Shown: positions 26,931 through 35,773 of the stretch, piece after piece
Numbering within the stretch: position 1 is the stretch's first letter
Layout: every line of letters begins with the position of its first letter
DNA from: Sinorhizobium medicae
GTDB lineage: Bacteria; Pseudomonadota; Alphaproteobacteria; Rhizobiales; Rhizobiaceae
Length of the DNA stretch: 64,000 nucleotides
NCBI RefSeq assembly: GCF_007827695.1
Contig: NZ_VITA01000006.1
Coordinates: 62,001 to 126,000 of the forward strand
Direction: 5' to 3'
Notes under the pieces: generated by a model
Seen by the model: the letters and a program-made list of their open reading frames with translations, nothing else
The model's database searches: none
Told to the model about the DNA's origin: nothing
Position numbers and translations under genes: made by a program

Positions 26931-27643
26931 TTGGACATTTCCTTGATGTCTTCCTCGACGACTGCGAGGATTTTCAGCGTTTCCGCCCGCGCGGCCTCGG
27001 CGTCCTTAGCCGCGATCGCGTTGAACAGCGTCCTGTGAAAGGGAAAGGAGCGCCGGGCAAAGTCCGACCGGTTGAAGGGCTCGTCCCAGAAGCGCTCGAA
27101 AGCTTCGCGCATCTGTTCGAGCAGTTGCTTGAACAGCGGATTATGGGTCGCGTCGTAGATCGCGAGATGAAAGGCGAGGTCCTCCGGGCCCGACGTTCCC
27201 TTGGCGAGATGGACCCGTTCCATTTCGTCGAGCTTCGTCTCGATGTTGACGAGGTCGGCTTCCGTGCGGCGTCTGGAGGCGACCATGCCGGCCTCGACCT
27301 CGATGCCGCGCCGCACTTCAAGCGTCTGCAGCAGGGCGTCTCGCAGGTGCCGGGTATCGAGTGCAAGCGGCATGTGGATGGTCCCGGGAGAAATGGTGCG
27401 CAGGAGATAGGTACCGCTGCCCTTGCGCGCCTCAACGACACCGAGCGCCTGAAAATGGCTCAGCACCTCGCGAATGGTGGAGCGGCCGACGGCAAGCGCC
27501 GCCATTAGTTCCCGCTCGGCCGGCAGCCGGTCCCCCGGGTTCAGCCCCGATCTTTGAATGTATTCGGCAAGTGCGGATATCACCTGCTGCGCTCGATCCG
27601 CAGGCGGCAGGGGCAGGAGCATCGCTTTATCCTGCAGGCGCAT
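26927..27643 (-). CDS. GntR family transcriptional regulator (FadR/FCD type)
   Basis: Regulator of 238 residues. The winged HTH (about 15-75) includes DRLPAERELMAALAVGRSTI, and an all-helical FCD effector domain follows (about 90-230). ATG 27643 is supported by GGGAGA six bases upstream; the open frame continues farther but lacks similarity. It overlaps the next gene by four bases and is the first gene of the PLP enzyme/ABC operon, so it most likely represses that operon in response to the transported substrate. Confidence 0.9.
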   Translation of the reverse strand: MRLQDKAMLLPLPPADRAQQVISALAEYIQRSGLNPGDRLPAERELMAALAVGRSTIREVLSHFQALGVVEARKGSGTYLLRTISPGTIHMPLALDTRHLRDALLQTLEVRRGIEVEAGMVASRRRTEADLVNIETKLDEMERVHLAKGTSGPEDLAFHLAIYDATHNPLFKQLLEQMREAFERFWDEPFNRSDFARRSFPFHRTLFNAIAAKDAEAARAETLKILAVVEEDIKEMSK

Positions 27644-27819
27644 CCGATTCTCCCAAGACCGGAATTGGTCTGACATCTGAGCAATATGCAGGGGATCGGA
27701 AAGAGGGTCAAGAGAGCCTCGGTCCTCATTGATGAAATGGTGCCGCGAAAGGGGCCGCAAGGGACGTGCGGTGAGGGGCAAACCAGGGTGGTAACCGACT
27801 GAGCAAACCCAGAGCTCGT

Positions 27820-28512
27820 TTATCCCGCAAGCGCGAGCAGCTTGCCGATCGCCTGCTGATCGAAGCCGCCTATTCCCTCGCGGATATCGGCGGCGATGGC
27901 TTCCGCTACGGCGTTCTCATCGCGCCGCCTCAGGGCATCGATGGCCTCGCGGTGACGATCGACGACGTAGAATTCGTTGACGTGTTCCATGGCGATGCCG
28001 AGGATCGGGCCGAGCTGCAGCCAGAGGCTCTCGATGAGCGGGACAGCAACCTGATCAGGATTGGCCGAATAGATCTGCCGGTGAAATTCCTGATTGGCGA
28101 TCAGCGCCTGCGCTTTCTGTCCGGAGAGAATCGCGGCCTCGATTCCATCGTCCAGCACCGCGATGCGGTCGATCTGCCGGTCGGAAAGATGAGCAACGGC
28201 CCTGCGGGCGGCGTGGCTTTCAAGCACGATGCGGAGAGAGATGAGCTCCTCGAAGCGCGCGGGCGATATCCGCGGCACGACGATGCGCCTGTTCTGGAGA
28301 AATTGCAGGGCGCCGATCGAGGTCAGCTGCCGCAGGGCTTCGCGCACGGGCGTCGGGCTGCTCTCCAGCGCATCCGCGAGGCCGCGTATGGTGACGGAGG
28401 TGCCGGGACGAAAGGCGCCGACCATGATTGCCTGCCTGAGGCGCGAGAAGGCATAGTCGTGAGTCGTGATGCCTTCCGGACGATCAAGGGCGGGCAGGAC
28501 AAGGGTCTTCAA
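27820..28512 (-). CDS. GntR family transcriptional regulator
   Basis: GntR regulator of 230 residues with an FCD-type effector domain. The HTH lies near residues 20-80 and includes TIRGLADALESSPTPVREAL. The gene is divergent from the PuuA-like gene at 28633, and a perfect palindrome TGTGATCACA lies in the 120-base gap between them. It therefore probably controls the amine-degradation genes on the plus strand. Confidence 0.9.
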   Translation of the reverse strand: MKTLVLPALDRPEGITTHDYAFSRLRQAIMVGAFRPGTSVTIRGLADALESSPTPVREALRQLTSIGALQFLQNRRIVVPRISPARFEELISLRIVLESHAARRAVAHLSDRQIDRIAVLDDGIEAAILSGQKAQALIANQEFHRQIYSANPDQVAVPLIESLWLQLGPILGIAMEHVNEFYVVDRHREAIDALRRRDENAVAEAIAADIREGIGGFDQQAIGKLLALAG

Positions 28513-28608
28513 GGCGACGACTCCGGCACCCGGTCGTTGGATCCAGCCGATCCTGTCGGCTCGCTTCAGCTTGACTCTAAATCATCAAAGATGTCAATTT
28601 CTGATAAA

Positions 28609-28618
28609 TGTGATCACA
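28609..28618. promoter_or_regulatory. Probable GntR operator
   Basis: TGTGATCACA is a perfect 10-bp palindrome, 14 bases before the PuuA-like start and about 100 bases before the divergent GntR start. Short palindromes of this kind are common GntR/FCD binding sites. Binding is inferred. Confidence 0.5.
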
Positions 28619-28632
28619 AAAAGAAATTCGAT

Positions 28633-29999
28633 ATGTCATTTGATGTGGACGACACGGAAGCCTTTCAGGCCTGGATCGATCAGAACGGCCCGATAGAGAG
28701 TATTCAGGCGGTCATTTGCGACCTGAACGGGATCATGCGCGGCAAGCGCGTGCCGGTGGAGCAGGCCGCGAAGGTGCTCGGCGGCGGTATCCGCATGCCG
28801 CTTTCGATCGTCGGCGTCGACGTTTGGGGCGAGGACATCATCGGCAGCGAACAGGTCTTTGCGACCGGCGATCGCGACGGCATCTGCGGTGTGACCGGGC
28901 GAGGGGCCCTGCCGGTCAACTGGACGTCGCGGCCGAGCGCGCTGGTTCCGCTATGGCTCTTCGTAGAGGACGGCAGACCCTTTCTCGCCGACCCGCGGCA
29001 GGCCCTCGCGGCAATCGTGCGCGAATATCGCGAACTGGGCCTTCGCCCGGTGGTGGCGACGGAGCTTGAATTTTACCTCATAGATCCGGAGCCGGACAGC
29101 GCCGTCCCGCCGATCTCGCCTTATACCGGCAAGCGGCTCGATTCCGACGCTATCCTTTCGATCGACGAGCTCGACGACTTCGGCGAGTTCTTCTCCGACG
29201 TCTACAGGGAGTGCGCGCGGCAGAACGTTCCGGCGGATGCGGCGATCGCGGAGAACGGCATCGGCCAGTTCGAGATCAATCTGCTGCACAGCGACGATCC
29301 CCTGAAGGCGGCGGACGATGCGATCTTCTTCAAGCGTATCGTCAAGGGCGTCGCCCGCAAGCACGGTCTCGCCGCCACCTTCATGGCGAAGCCCTACGGC
29401 ACCCGCTCCGGCAACGGCATGCACATTCATTTCAGCCTGCTCGACGAGGAGGGCAACAACGTCTTCGATGATGGCAGCGACGAGGGGGCGGCCGTGCTCA
29501 AACATGCGGTGGCCGGCCTCCTGCGCGGAATGGCCGAGACGACGCTGATGTTCGCCCCGCATTTCAATTCCTACCGGCGGCTGCGGCCCGACACGCATGC
29601 GCCGACCTCGATTTCCTGGGGCTACGAGAACCGCACCTCGGCAATCCGCATCCCGGGGGGCAATCCGGCGGCGCGGCGGATCGAACACCGCGTCGCCGGT
29701 GCGGACGCCAACCCCTATCTCGTCATTGCCGCTATCCTTGGAGCGGCGCTAGTCGGCATCCGCAACAAGTGGAAACCGCCGGTGCCGGTCGAGGGGCGTG
29801 CCTATGCGACCGAGCGGCTGCCCAAGATACCTGCCGACTGGGGCAGGCGGTCGACGCCTTCGAGGCCGGCCCGATCGCCGCCGAGATATTCGATCCCGTG
29901 CTTCGCTCCATGCTGATCGCCTGCAAGCGCCAGGAGATCGCCGGCTTCGCCGAGCAGGTCACGGACTACGAGTTTAGCGCCTATCTGGAAATCGTCTAA
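28633..29999 (+). pseudogene. Glutamine synthetase family protein (PuuA-like gamma-glutamyl-amine ligase), frameshifted near the C-terminus
   Basis: Glutamine-synthetase-fold ligase. In this context it probably joins glutamate to an amine such as putrescine. Visible motifs include VVATELEFYLID, FEINLLHSDDPLKAADD, FMAKPYGTRSGNGMHIHFSL with the ATP-site residues, and YENRTSAIRIP. The frame breaks after IPADWG, where one G seems missing from the run at 29840-29843. The normal end QAVDAFEAGPIAAEIFDPVL continues in another frame to TAA 29997-29999. Adding one G restores 455 residues, the usual length. The restored stop overlaps the next gene's ATG (TAATG), which supports the correction. Sequencing error is a real possibility. 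Confidence 0.85.
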
Positions 30000-31309
30000 T
30001 GGCAGAGAAGCAGACATCCTATGCAGGGAACGGCAGCTATCCGACGAGCTATTACGCCGCCTCGCGCAATATCATCCGCAACCCGGTGCGTCTGGAAGGC
30101 CGGATCGAGACCGACATCTGCATCGTCGGAGCGGGCTATTCGGGCCTGTCCACCGCCATCCATCTCGCCGAGAAGGGCTACAAGGTCACCGTGGTGGAGG
30201 GGGCGCAGGTGGGCTGGGGCGCGTCCGGACGAAATGGCGGTCAAATCGTCAACGGCCTCAATGCGGGTTTGTCGACGATCGAGCGCCGCTACGGCGAGGA
30301 TGCCGCCCGCTTCATCGGCGGTCTGGTGCAGGAGGGCGGGCGGATCATCCGCCGGCTTGTCGAGCGGTATCAGATCGATTGCGATCTGAAGCCCGGCAAC
30401 ATCTATGCCGCCTATACCGGAGCGCATATGAAGGAGCTGGAGGCCAAACAGGCGCTCTGGCGCAAATATGGGATGGACGATCATCAGCTTCTCGACCGTG
30501 AAGCGCTGCGCAGGTTCGTGGTTTCGGATGCCTATTGCGGCGGCATGCTCGACATGACCGGCGGCCACATGCATCCGCTCAATCTAGTGCTCGGAGAGGC
30601 ACGCGCTTTCGAGAGCCTCGGCGGTGTGATCTACGAAATGTCGCCGGTGACCCGCGTCGAACACGAGGCGGCGCGGCCGGTCGTGCACACGAAAGGCGGT
30701 GAGGTTTCCGCCCGCATCGTCGTGCTTTGCGGCAACGCTTATCTCGGCGATGCAGTGCCGAAGCTCGCCACCCGCGTCATGCCCGTTTCGACCCAGATGA
30801 TCACCACCGAGCAGCTCGGTGAGGAACGCGCCCATTCGCTGATTCCGAGCGACATGTGCGTGGAGGATGTCCGCTACATCCTCGACTATTTCCGGCTGTC
30901 TGCCGACAAGCGGATGATTTTCGGCGGCGGCACCGTCTATGGCGGCACAGACCCGGCGGACGTCGTCGCAAAACTCAGGCCCAACCTCGAAAAGGTCTTT
31001 CCGCGCCTGAAGGGCGTGAAGATCGACTATGCCTGGAGCGGCAATTTCGCGCTCTCCTTCACGCGCGTGCCGCAAATGGGCCGGATCGGCAGCAACACCT
31101 ATTTCGCCCATGGCTATAGCGGTCACGGCGTGACAGGCTCCCACCTGTTCGGCCGCATCCTTGCCGAAGCGATAAACGGCGACGCCTCACGCTTCGATGC
31201 CTTCGAGAAAATGCCGTGGTACCCGTTCCCCGGCGGGCGCATGTTACGGGCGCAATATTCGACGCTCGGGTCGTGGTGGTACATGTTCAAGGACGCAGTC
31301 GGCTGGTAG
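29999..31309 (+). CDS. FAD-dependent amine oxidoreductase (PuuB-like)
   Basis: FAD enzyme of the DAO family, 436 residues, similar to gamma-glutamylputrescine oxidase. The dinucleotide motif CIVGAGYSGLSTA lies at 41-53, and GWGASGRNGGQIV near 73-85 is a hallmark of the PuuB group. It starts with an ATG that overlaps the restored stop of the ligase gene. In the known Puu pathway it would oxidise a gamma-glutamyl amine to an aldehyde, the substrate of the aldehyde dehydrogenase downstream. The actual amine is not established. Confidence 0.87.
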   Translation: MAEKQTSYAGNGSYPTSYYAASRNIIRNPVRLEGRIETDICIVGAGYSGLSTAIHLAEKGYKVTVVEGAQVGWGASGRNGGQIVNGLNAGLSTIERRYGEDAARFIGGLVQEGGRIIRRLVERYQIDCDLKPGNIYAAYTGAHMKELEAKQALWRKYGMDDHQLLDREALRRFVVSDAYCGGMLDMTGGHMHPLNLVLGEARAFESLGGVIYEMSPVTRVEHEAARPVVHTKGGEVSARIVVLCGNAYLGDAVPKLATRVMPVSTQMITTEQLGEERAHSLIPSDMCVEDVRYILDYFRLSADKRMIFGGGTVYGGTDPADVVAKLRPNLEKVFPRLKGVKIDYAWSGNFALSFTRVPQMGRIGSNTYFAHGYSGHGVTGSHLFGRILAEAINGDASRFDAFEKMPWYPFPGGRMLRAQYSTLGSWWYMFKDAVGW

Positions 31310-31509
31310 CTGGTTCGCTAAGCGCGAGCCGCCGGTCTTTTCACGGCAAGTTTTCAGTGCGAAACCGCACTATTCCGCACTTCATGGCGCCTGGTTAAAC
31401 GAATTTTTCATTTCTCGTTTGATCACCGGGAAAATATTATCTAGAAAATCAATGGAGAATATAGGAGAACATCGGCAACAGGCCAACGCCCCAACAGCGG
31501 AGAGACAGA

Positions 31510-31659
31510 ATGAACGCGACCAAGGCGATGACCCAATCCCGTTATACCGTCTGCAGTGCTCGGCGCGACAGGCACCCGACAGCCAGGCGCCTTACACACG
31601 CCGTCGCAGTGGCTGCTGCTTTCACTTTCGTTTCAGCGCTCCTCATCGGCGCGCTCTGA
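31510..31659 (+). CDS. Predicted 49-aa small membrane protein
   Basis: Short open frame with a strong ribosome site: GGAGAG (31499-31504) lies five bases before ATG 31510. The product would have a basic N-terminal half with several Arg residues (RRDRHPTARR) and a C-terminal hydrophobic segment, AVAVAAAFTFVSALLIGAL, long enough for one membrane helix. It lies between two genes of one pathway and is followed by a stem-loop. No function can be named. It could also be a regulatory leader peptide. Confidence 0.45.
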   Translation: MNATKAMTQSRYTVCSARRDRHPTARRLTHAVAVAAAFTFVSALLIGAL

Positions 31660-31667
31660 ACAGTAAA

Positions 31668-31695
31668 GGCTGCAGGTGTCCATGCATCTGCAGCC
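31668..31695 (+). terminator. Stem-loop after the small ORF
   Basis: GGCTGCAGGTG (31668-31678) and CATCTGCAGCC (31685-31695) pair over 11 positions as RNA, counting one G-U pair, with a 6-base loop. It lies 9 bases after the small ORF stop and about 110 bases before the dehydrogenase start. No clear T run follows, so it may attenuate rather than terminate. Confidence 0.4.
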
Positions 31696-31804
31696 GTTCA
31701 CCTGGTGCCGTTTCTTCTCGCTCCTTTCTCGCCTTTCCGCCCTTGTCCGCGCGCAGCCGCCGTCGTAGCCTTGCCGCAACTTTAGAGACGGGAAGGAGAA
31801 GCGA

Positions 31805-33238
31805 ATGCTCGACAAGCGGCAATTCTATATCGGTGGTGAATGGGTCGAGCCGGCCACGCAGAACGATCTTTTCGTACTCAACCCGGCGACCGAAAAGCCG
31901 ATCGCGGTCATCTCGCTCGGCACCGCCGTCGATATCGACCGCGCCGTCGCGGCTGCAAAGAAAGCCTTCGCGAGCTATAGCCGGACCAGCGTCGAGGAGC
32001 GGCTGGCACTGCTCGAAAAGCTGCTCGCGATTTACAAGCGCCGCTACGACGAAATGGCCGACACGATCACCGCCGAACTCGGTGCTCCCAAGACGATGAG
32101 CAGAGAGCAGCAGGCCGAGGTGGGTGTCGGTCACCTGCAGGGTTTCATCGATGCGCTGAAGCGCTTGAAGCTTAGGGAGAAGCTGCCGAACGGAGACACG
32201 CTCCTGCGCGAGCCGATCGGCGTCTGCGGTCTTATCACGCCTTGGAACTGGCCTGTGAATCAGATCGCGCTCAAGGTCGTGCCGGCACTTGCGACAGGCT
32301 GCACCTGCATCCTGAAGCCAAGCGAGTTCACGCCGCTGAACGCGATGCTCTACGCCGAGATGATCGAGGAGGCGGGTTTCCCGGCGGGCGTTTTCAACCT
32401 CGTCAATGGTGACGGTATCCATGCGGGAGCGGCACTCTCCAAGCACAGGGACATCGACATGATGTCCTTCACCGGATCGACGCGCGCCGGTATCGCGGTC
32501 AGCAAGGATGCCGCCGACACGGTCAAACGCGTGACTCTCGAACTCGGCGGCAAGTCGCCGAACATCGTCTTCGCCGATGCGGATATCGAGGAACGGGTGA
32601 CTGCAAGCATTCTCGAGTGCTTCAACAATTCCGGCCAGTCCTGCGACGCGCCGACACGCATGCTCGTCGAGCGCAGTGTCTATGACGAAGTCGTGGAGAT
32701 CGCCCGGCGTGTCGGCATGGAGGCGAGGGTCGGCGATCCGACGAAGGAAGGCGCTCACATTGGCCCGCTGGTCAGCCATATTCAGTATGAGCGCGTGCAG
32801 ACGCTGATCGAAGCCGGTGTTGCTGAAGGCGCGACGCTCCTCGCCGGCGGCCCGGGCAAACCCGAAGGTTTCGAGTCCGGCTATTTCGTCCGGCCGACAA
32901 TCTTCGCCAATGTCGATAATTCCATGCGGATCGCGCGCGAGGAAGTGTTCGGCCCGGTCCTTTCGATCATGCCATTCGATACCGAAGAGGAGGCGGTCGC
33001 GGTCGCCAACGACACCAATTACGGTCTCGCCGCCTATGTCCAGACGCGCGACCGCGAAAGGGCGGAGCGGGTGGCATCCCGCCTGCGCGCCGGAATGGTG
33101 CACATCAACGGCGGTCCGCACCGTTACGGAAGTCCCTTCGGCGGCTACAAGCAGTCGGGCAACGGCCGCGAGGGCGGGATGTTCGGGCTGGAGGATTTCC
33201 TGGAGGTGAAAACGGTTCACCTGCCCGACGCAGCCTGA
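31805..33238 (+). CDS. Aldehyde dehydrogenase family protein
   Basis: NAD(P)-dependent aldehyde dehydrogenase, 477 residues. Catalytic residues are visible: Asn148 in ITPWNWP, Glu246 in LELGGKSPN, and the nucleophile Cys280 in NNSGQSCDAP. AAGGAGAAGCG precedes the ATG. Following the PuuA- and PuuB-like genes it would oxidise the gamma-glutamylaminoaldehyde to an acid (the PuuC role), although aldehyde specificity is not readable from the sequence. Confidence 0.9.
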   Translation: MLDKRQFYIGGEWVEPATQNDLFVLNPATEKPIAVISLGTAVDIDRAVAAAKKAFASYSRTSVEERLALLEKLLAIYKRRYDEMADTITAELGAPKTMSREQQAEVGVGHLQGFIDALKRLKLREKLPNGDTLLREPIGVCGLITPWNWPVNQIALKVVPALATGCTCILKPSEFTPLNAMLYAEMIEEAGFPAGVFNLVNGDGIHAGAALSKHRDIDMMSFTGSTRAGIAVSKDAADTVKRVTLELGGKSPNIVFADADIEERVTASILECFNNSGQSCDAPTRMLVERSVYDEVVEIARRVGMEARVGDPTKEGAHIGPLVSHIQYERVQTLIEAGVAEGATLLAGGPGKPEGFESGYFVRPTIFANVDNSMRIAREEVFGPVLSIMPFDTEEEAVAVANDTNYGLAAYVQTRDRERAERVASRLRAGMVHINGGPHRYGSPFGGYKQSGNGREGGMFGLEDFLEVKTVHLPDAA

Positions 33239-33554
33239 CTGCGTCAGCCTGGTACAGGACCCAGCAGCGCCGCGTCTGCGGCCCGGGAAAGACTTTTCAT
33301 TCCAGCGGCTTGGACTGGCCGGGACTCCTGTGACGAGCACAGGAATGACGGAGTTGGGGAGGGACGGGGCGATATCGCAGCGGCGAGGCGTTAAGGACCT
33401 GTCGTGCAGCGTGTTTCGCGGTGCCGGCAGAAACGGCCCGTGTAGCCGTTTTTCGCCTACCGGCCGAATTCGACTGTCGTTCGAGGCGTTGTTCTGCTAG
33501 CTCGCTTGCCGCGTCATCGTTTCTGTGGCGCTGCCCCATCCACCGGACATCGCC
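33239..33554. other. Intergenic region with a palindromic repeat
   Basis: Roughly 300 bases between the dehydrogenase and the EamA transporter. Apart from the CCTGTG palindrome near 33326-33344, no gene or RNA was recognised. Confidence 0.5.
33326..33344. repeat. Short palindromic repeat (TCCTGTG-acgag-CACAGGA)
   Basis: TCCTGTG (33326-33332) and CACAGGA (33338-33344) form a perfect 7-bp inverted repeat. From memory, similar CCTGTG-N-CACAGG palindromes recur between genes in rhizobial genomes. It lies in a gene-free gap and may be a small dispersed element or terminator. Confidence 0.45.
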
Positions 33555-34445
33555 GTGACCCAAGCCGTCAGTTCCGCCGCTTCCCATAACCGACTAGCCA
33601 TGGCCGCGCTCATTCTCGGCGGCGCGGCGATCGGCGGGTCGCCGATCTTCGTGCGGCTCTCGGAAGCGGGGCCGATGGCGACAGCTTTCTGGCGCGTGGC
33701 GTTGGCGTTGATCCCGCTGGTCGCCTGGTCTCAACTTCGCAACGGAACGGCCGGCGACAGGTCCCCCAAGGGCTTGTCCGATTTCATCGCGCTCGCCCTG
33801 CCGGGTGTGTTTCTCGCCGTCGATCTCGGTGCCTGGCACCTCGCGCTGACCATGACCTCGGTTGCCAATGCGACGTTGCTTGCCAATCTGGCGCCGGTCT
33901 TCCTGACGCTGGCGGGGTGGGCGCTGTTTCGCTCCGCCGTCAGCGGCATCTTCGTGGCTGGCCTCGCCACGGCTATCGCCGGCGTTGTCGTCCTGAAGGG
34001 CGGTCCGGCTGCACTCGGCGGCGGCGATCTCGCCGGCGATGGCATCGCCATCGTCGCGGCCGCCTTCTACGCCGGATACATTCTCGCCATCGGACGCCTG
34101 CGAAGCCGTTTCAGCACCAACCGGATCATGATCTGGAGCACCGCATCGGCAGCCGTCTGCATGCTGCCGATGGCCTTGCTCACGGAGCAGGCGCTCCTCC
34201 CGCTGACCGCCTTCGGCTGGGCCATGCTCTTCGGTCTTGCCTTTGTCAGCCACGCCGGCGGCCAGGTGGCGATCACCTACGCCCTCGCTTTTCTGCCGCC
34301 GGCCTTTTCTTCGCTGACGCTGCTTCTGCAGCCGGTCGTGGCTGCGCTGCTCGCCTGGGTCCTGCTGAGCGAACCGGTGGGCATCATGCAGGCGATCGGC
34401 GGGGCGATCGTGCTGGCCGGAATCCTGATCGCCCGGCGCGGTTGA
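33555..34445 (+). CDS. EamA/DMT family transporter
   Basis: Drug/metabolite transporter of about 296 residues with ten helices in two EamA repeats. The first repeat begins AALILGGAAIGGSPIFVRLS, and the last helix contains IGGAIVLAGILIARRG. The start is uncertain: GTG at 33525 or 33555, or ATG at 33600; 33555 gives a normal N-terminal tail. It may export an intermediate of the neighbouring amine pathway or be unrelated. It converges on the aminotransferase gene. Confidence 0.85.
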   Translation: MTQAVSSAASHNRLAMAALILGGAAIGGSPIFVRLSEAGPMATAFWRVALALIPLVAWSQLRNGTAGDRSPKGLSDFIALALPGVFLAVDLGAWHLALTMTSVANATLLANLAPVFLTLAGWALFRSAVSGIFVAGLATAIAGVVVLKGGPAALGGGDLAGDGIAIVAAAFYAGYILAIGRLRSRFSTNRIMIWSTASAAVCMLPMALLTEQALLPLTAFGWAMLFGLAFVSHAGGQVAITYALAFLPPAFSSLTLLLQPVVAALLAWVLLSEPVGIMQAIGGAIVLAGILIARRG

Positions 34446-34536
34446 TTCCGGGAAGAGTGCACAACGGCTTCCATCCGGAATTGAGGAAAACAAGAGGGAG
34501 CAACTCAACGCATCCTGCTCTCGATTTTGGAACCAC

Positions 34537-35715
34537 TCAGATTCCGGGCAACTCGAATCCCGCGAGGCGCTCTTCAAGCTTCACGATTGTCGCCACGTCG
34601 GCATTGGCGAAGGCGAAGCGGAGGTAGTTTTCCTGACCCTCGCCGAAATAGTCACCTGGAAGGCAGAGGACGCCTGCAAGTTTGGCCAGCTTCTCAGCGA
34701 CGAAGTGCGATTCGATGTCGGGGAAGGGGTGGCGGATATAGGCGAAATAGGCGCCTACCGCTTGCAGCTTCCATTGCGGTAGTCGGGTCATGATCCCCCT
34801 CAGCGCCTCGGCGCGGCCGGCGATCTCGCCGCGATTGGCGAGCCGCCAGTCGGCGAGCGCCGGCAGTGCCCTGGCGACGGCCGCCTGGGGGGCGCGCGGC
34901 GCGCAGATCTGAAGATTGTCCATGATCTTGGCGACCTGCTCCACGACCCGCTTTCCGGTGGTGATCGCGCCCAGACGATGCCCCGGAATGCAGAAGGATT
35001 TGGAGAAGCTGTAGAGGCCGATGAAGCCGTCCTCCCAGCCCGGCGTTCGAAGCAGGCCGTGCGGCGCGGCGGCCGCATCCGGCAGGAAGTCGCGATAGGT
35101 TTCGTCCAGAATGAGCCACGTGCCGTTGGCGCGGCAGAGTTCGTAGAGGCGCTGCAGCAGTTCGGGAGGATAAACCGCTCCTGTGGGATTGTTGGGCGAA
35201 ACGAGCGCGAGCGCCCGGATTCCCGGCCGCAAGGCCGAGGCAATGGTTTCGACCTCGGGCAGGAAACCGGCGCCCGCGTCCAGCGGCGCAAGCTCGACAT
35301 TGATCCCCAACATCGCCAGCGTCGTCTCCTGGTTGAAGTAATAGGGATTGGTCATCAGCACCGTATCGCCCGCTCCGGCGACGGCCATCGCGGCTGCGAT
35401 GAAGGCCTGGTTGCAGCCCGAGGTGATGTGGATATTGCCGGCGGTGACCGCCGCGCCATAAAGCGCCGCCACGTGCTCGGCATAGGCGTGCCGCAGTTCC
35501 GCTTCACCCTCGATCGCGCCATAGCCGGTATAGGCCGCCGATGCCGCGGCTTCGCCCAGCCATTTCAGCAGATCGGGATGAGCGGGATATCCTGGCACGG
35601 CCTGCGAGAGATCGATCAGCGGCCCCTTTGCCCTGTCATAGGCTTTCCCCCATGCGAGCACCGAAGGCACCGGCGGTGGCGAGAGCTTTTCGACAAGGGG
35701 ATTGAAATGCGGCAT
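34537..35715 (-). CDS. Class I/II pyridoxal-phosphate aminotransferase
   Basis: PLP aminotransferase of 392 residues. It shows VSPNNPTGA (about 172-180), ILDETYRDF with the PLP Asp (204), and YSFSKSF with the internal-aldimine Lys239. The N-terminal YGAIEGEAELR segment is typical of fold type I subgroup members. It is encoded 58 bases after a LysR gene on the same strand, so the two may be co-transcribed. A role in the nearby polyamine/guanidino catabolism is possible, but the amino donor is not known. Confidence 0.87.
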   Translation of the reverse strand: MPHFNPLVEKLSPPPVPSVLAWGKAYDRAKGPLIDLSQAVPGYPAHPDLLKWLGEAAASAAYTGYGAIEGEAELRHAYAEHVAALYGAAVTAGNIHITSGCNQAFIAAAMAVAGAGDTVLMTNPYYFNQETTLAMLGINVELAPLDAGAGFLPEVETIASALRPGIRALALVSPNNPTGAVYPPELLQRLYELCRANGTWLILDETYRDFLPDAAAAPHGLLRTPGWEDGFIGLYSFSKSFCIPGHRLGAITTGKRVVEQVAKIMDNLQICAPRAPQAAVARALPALADWRLANRGEIAGRAEALRGIMTRLPQWKLQAVGAYFAYIRHPFPDIESHFVAEKLAKLAGVLCLPGDYFGEGQENYLRFAFANADVATIVKLEERLAGFELPGI

Positions 35716-35773
35716 GGCGGATTTCCTGTTGCTGGTAATGTGCGGGGGCGCGAGGGTCGTCGCCCGTCCGGTA

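Larger units (their letters stand above)
31310..31804. other. Intergenic region with a small ORF and a hairpin
   Basis: About 495 bases between the oxidase and the aldehyde dehydrogenase. The first part (31310-31498) has no gene and is AT-rich around 31400-31470, a likely promoter area. The second part holds a 49-codon open frame (31510-31659) and a perfect RNA-type stem (31668-31695). These are listed separately. Confidence 0.6.

Noticed and set aside
27952..28632. Upstream extension of the PuuA-like frame
   Set aside because: It is antisense to the divergent GntR gene and non-conserved.
31643..33340. 565-codon open frame on the minus strand
   Set aside because: It is antisense to the aldehyde dehydrogenase gene, which has intact catalytic residues.
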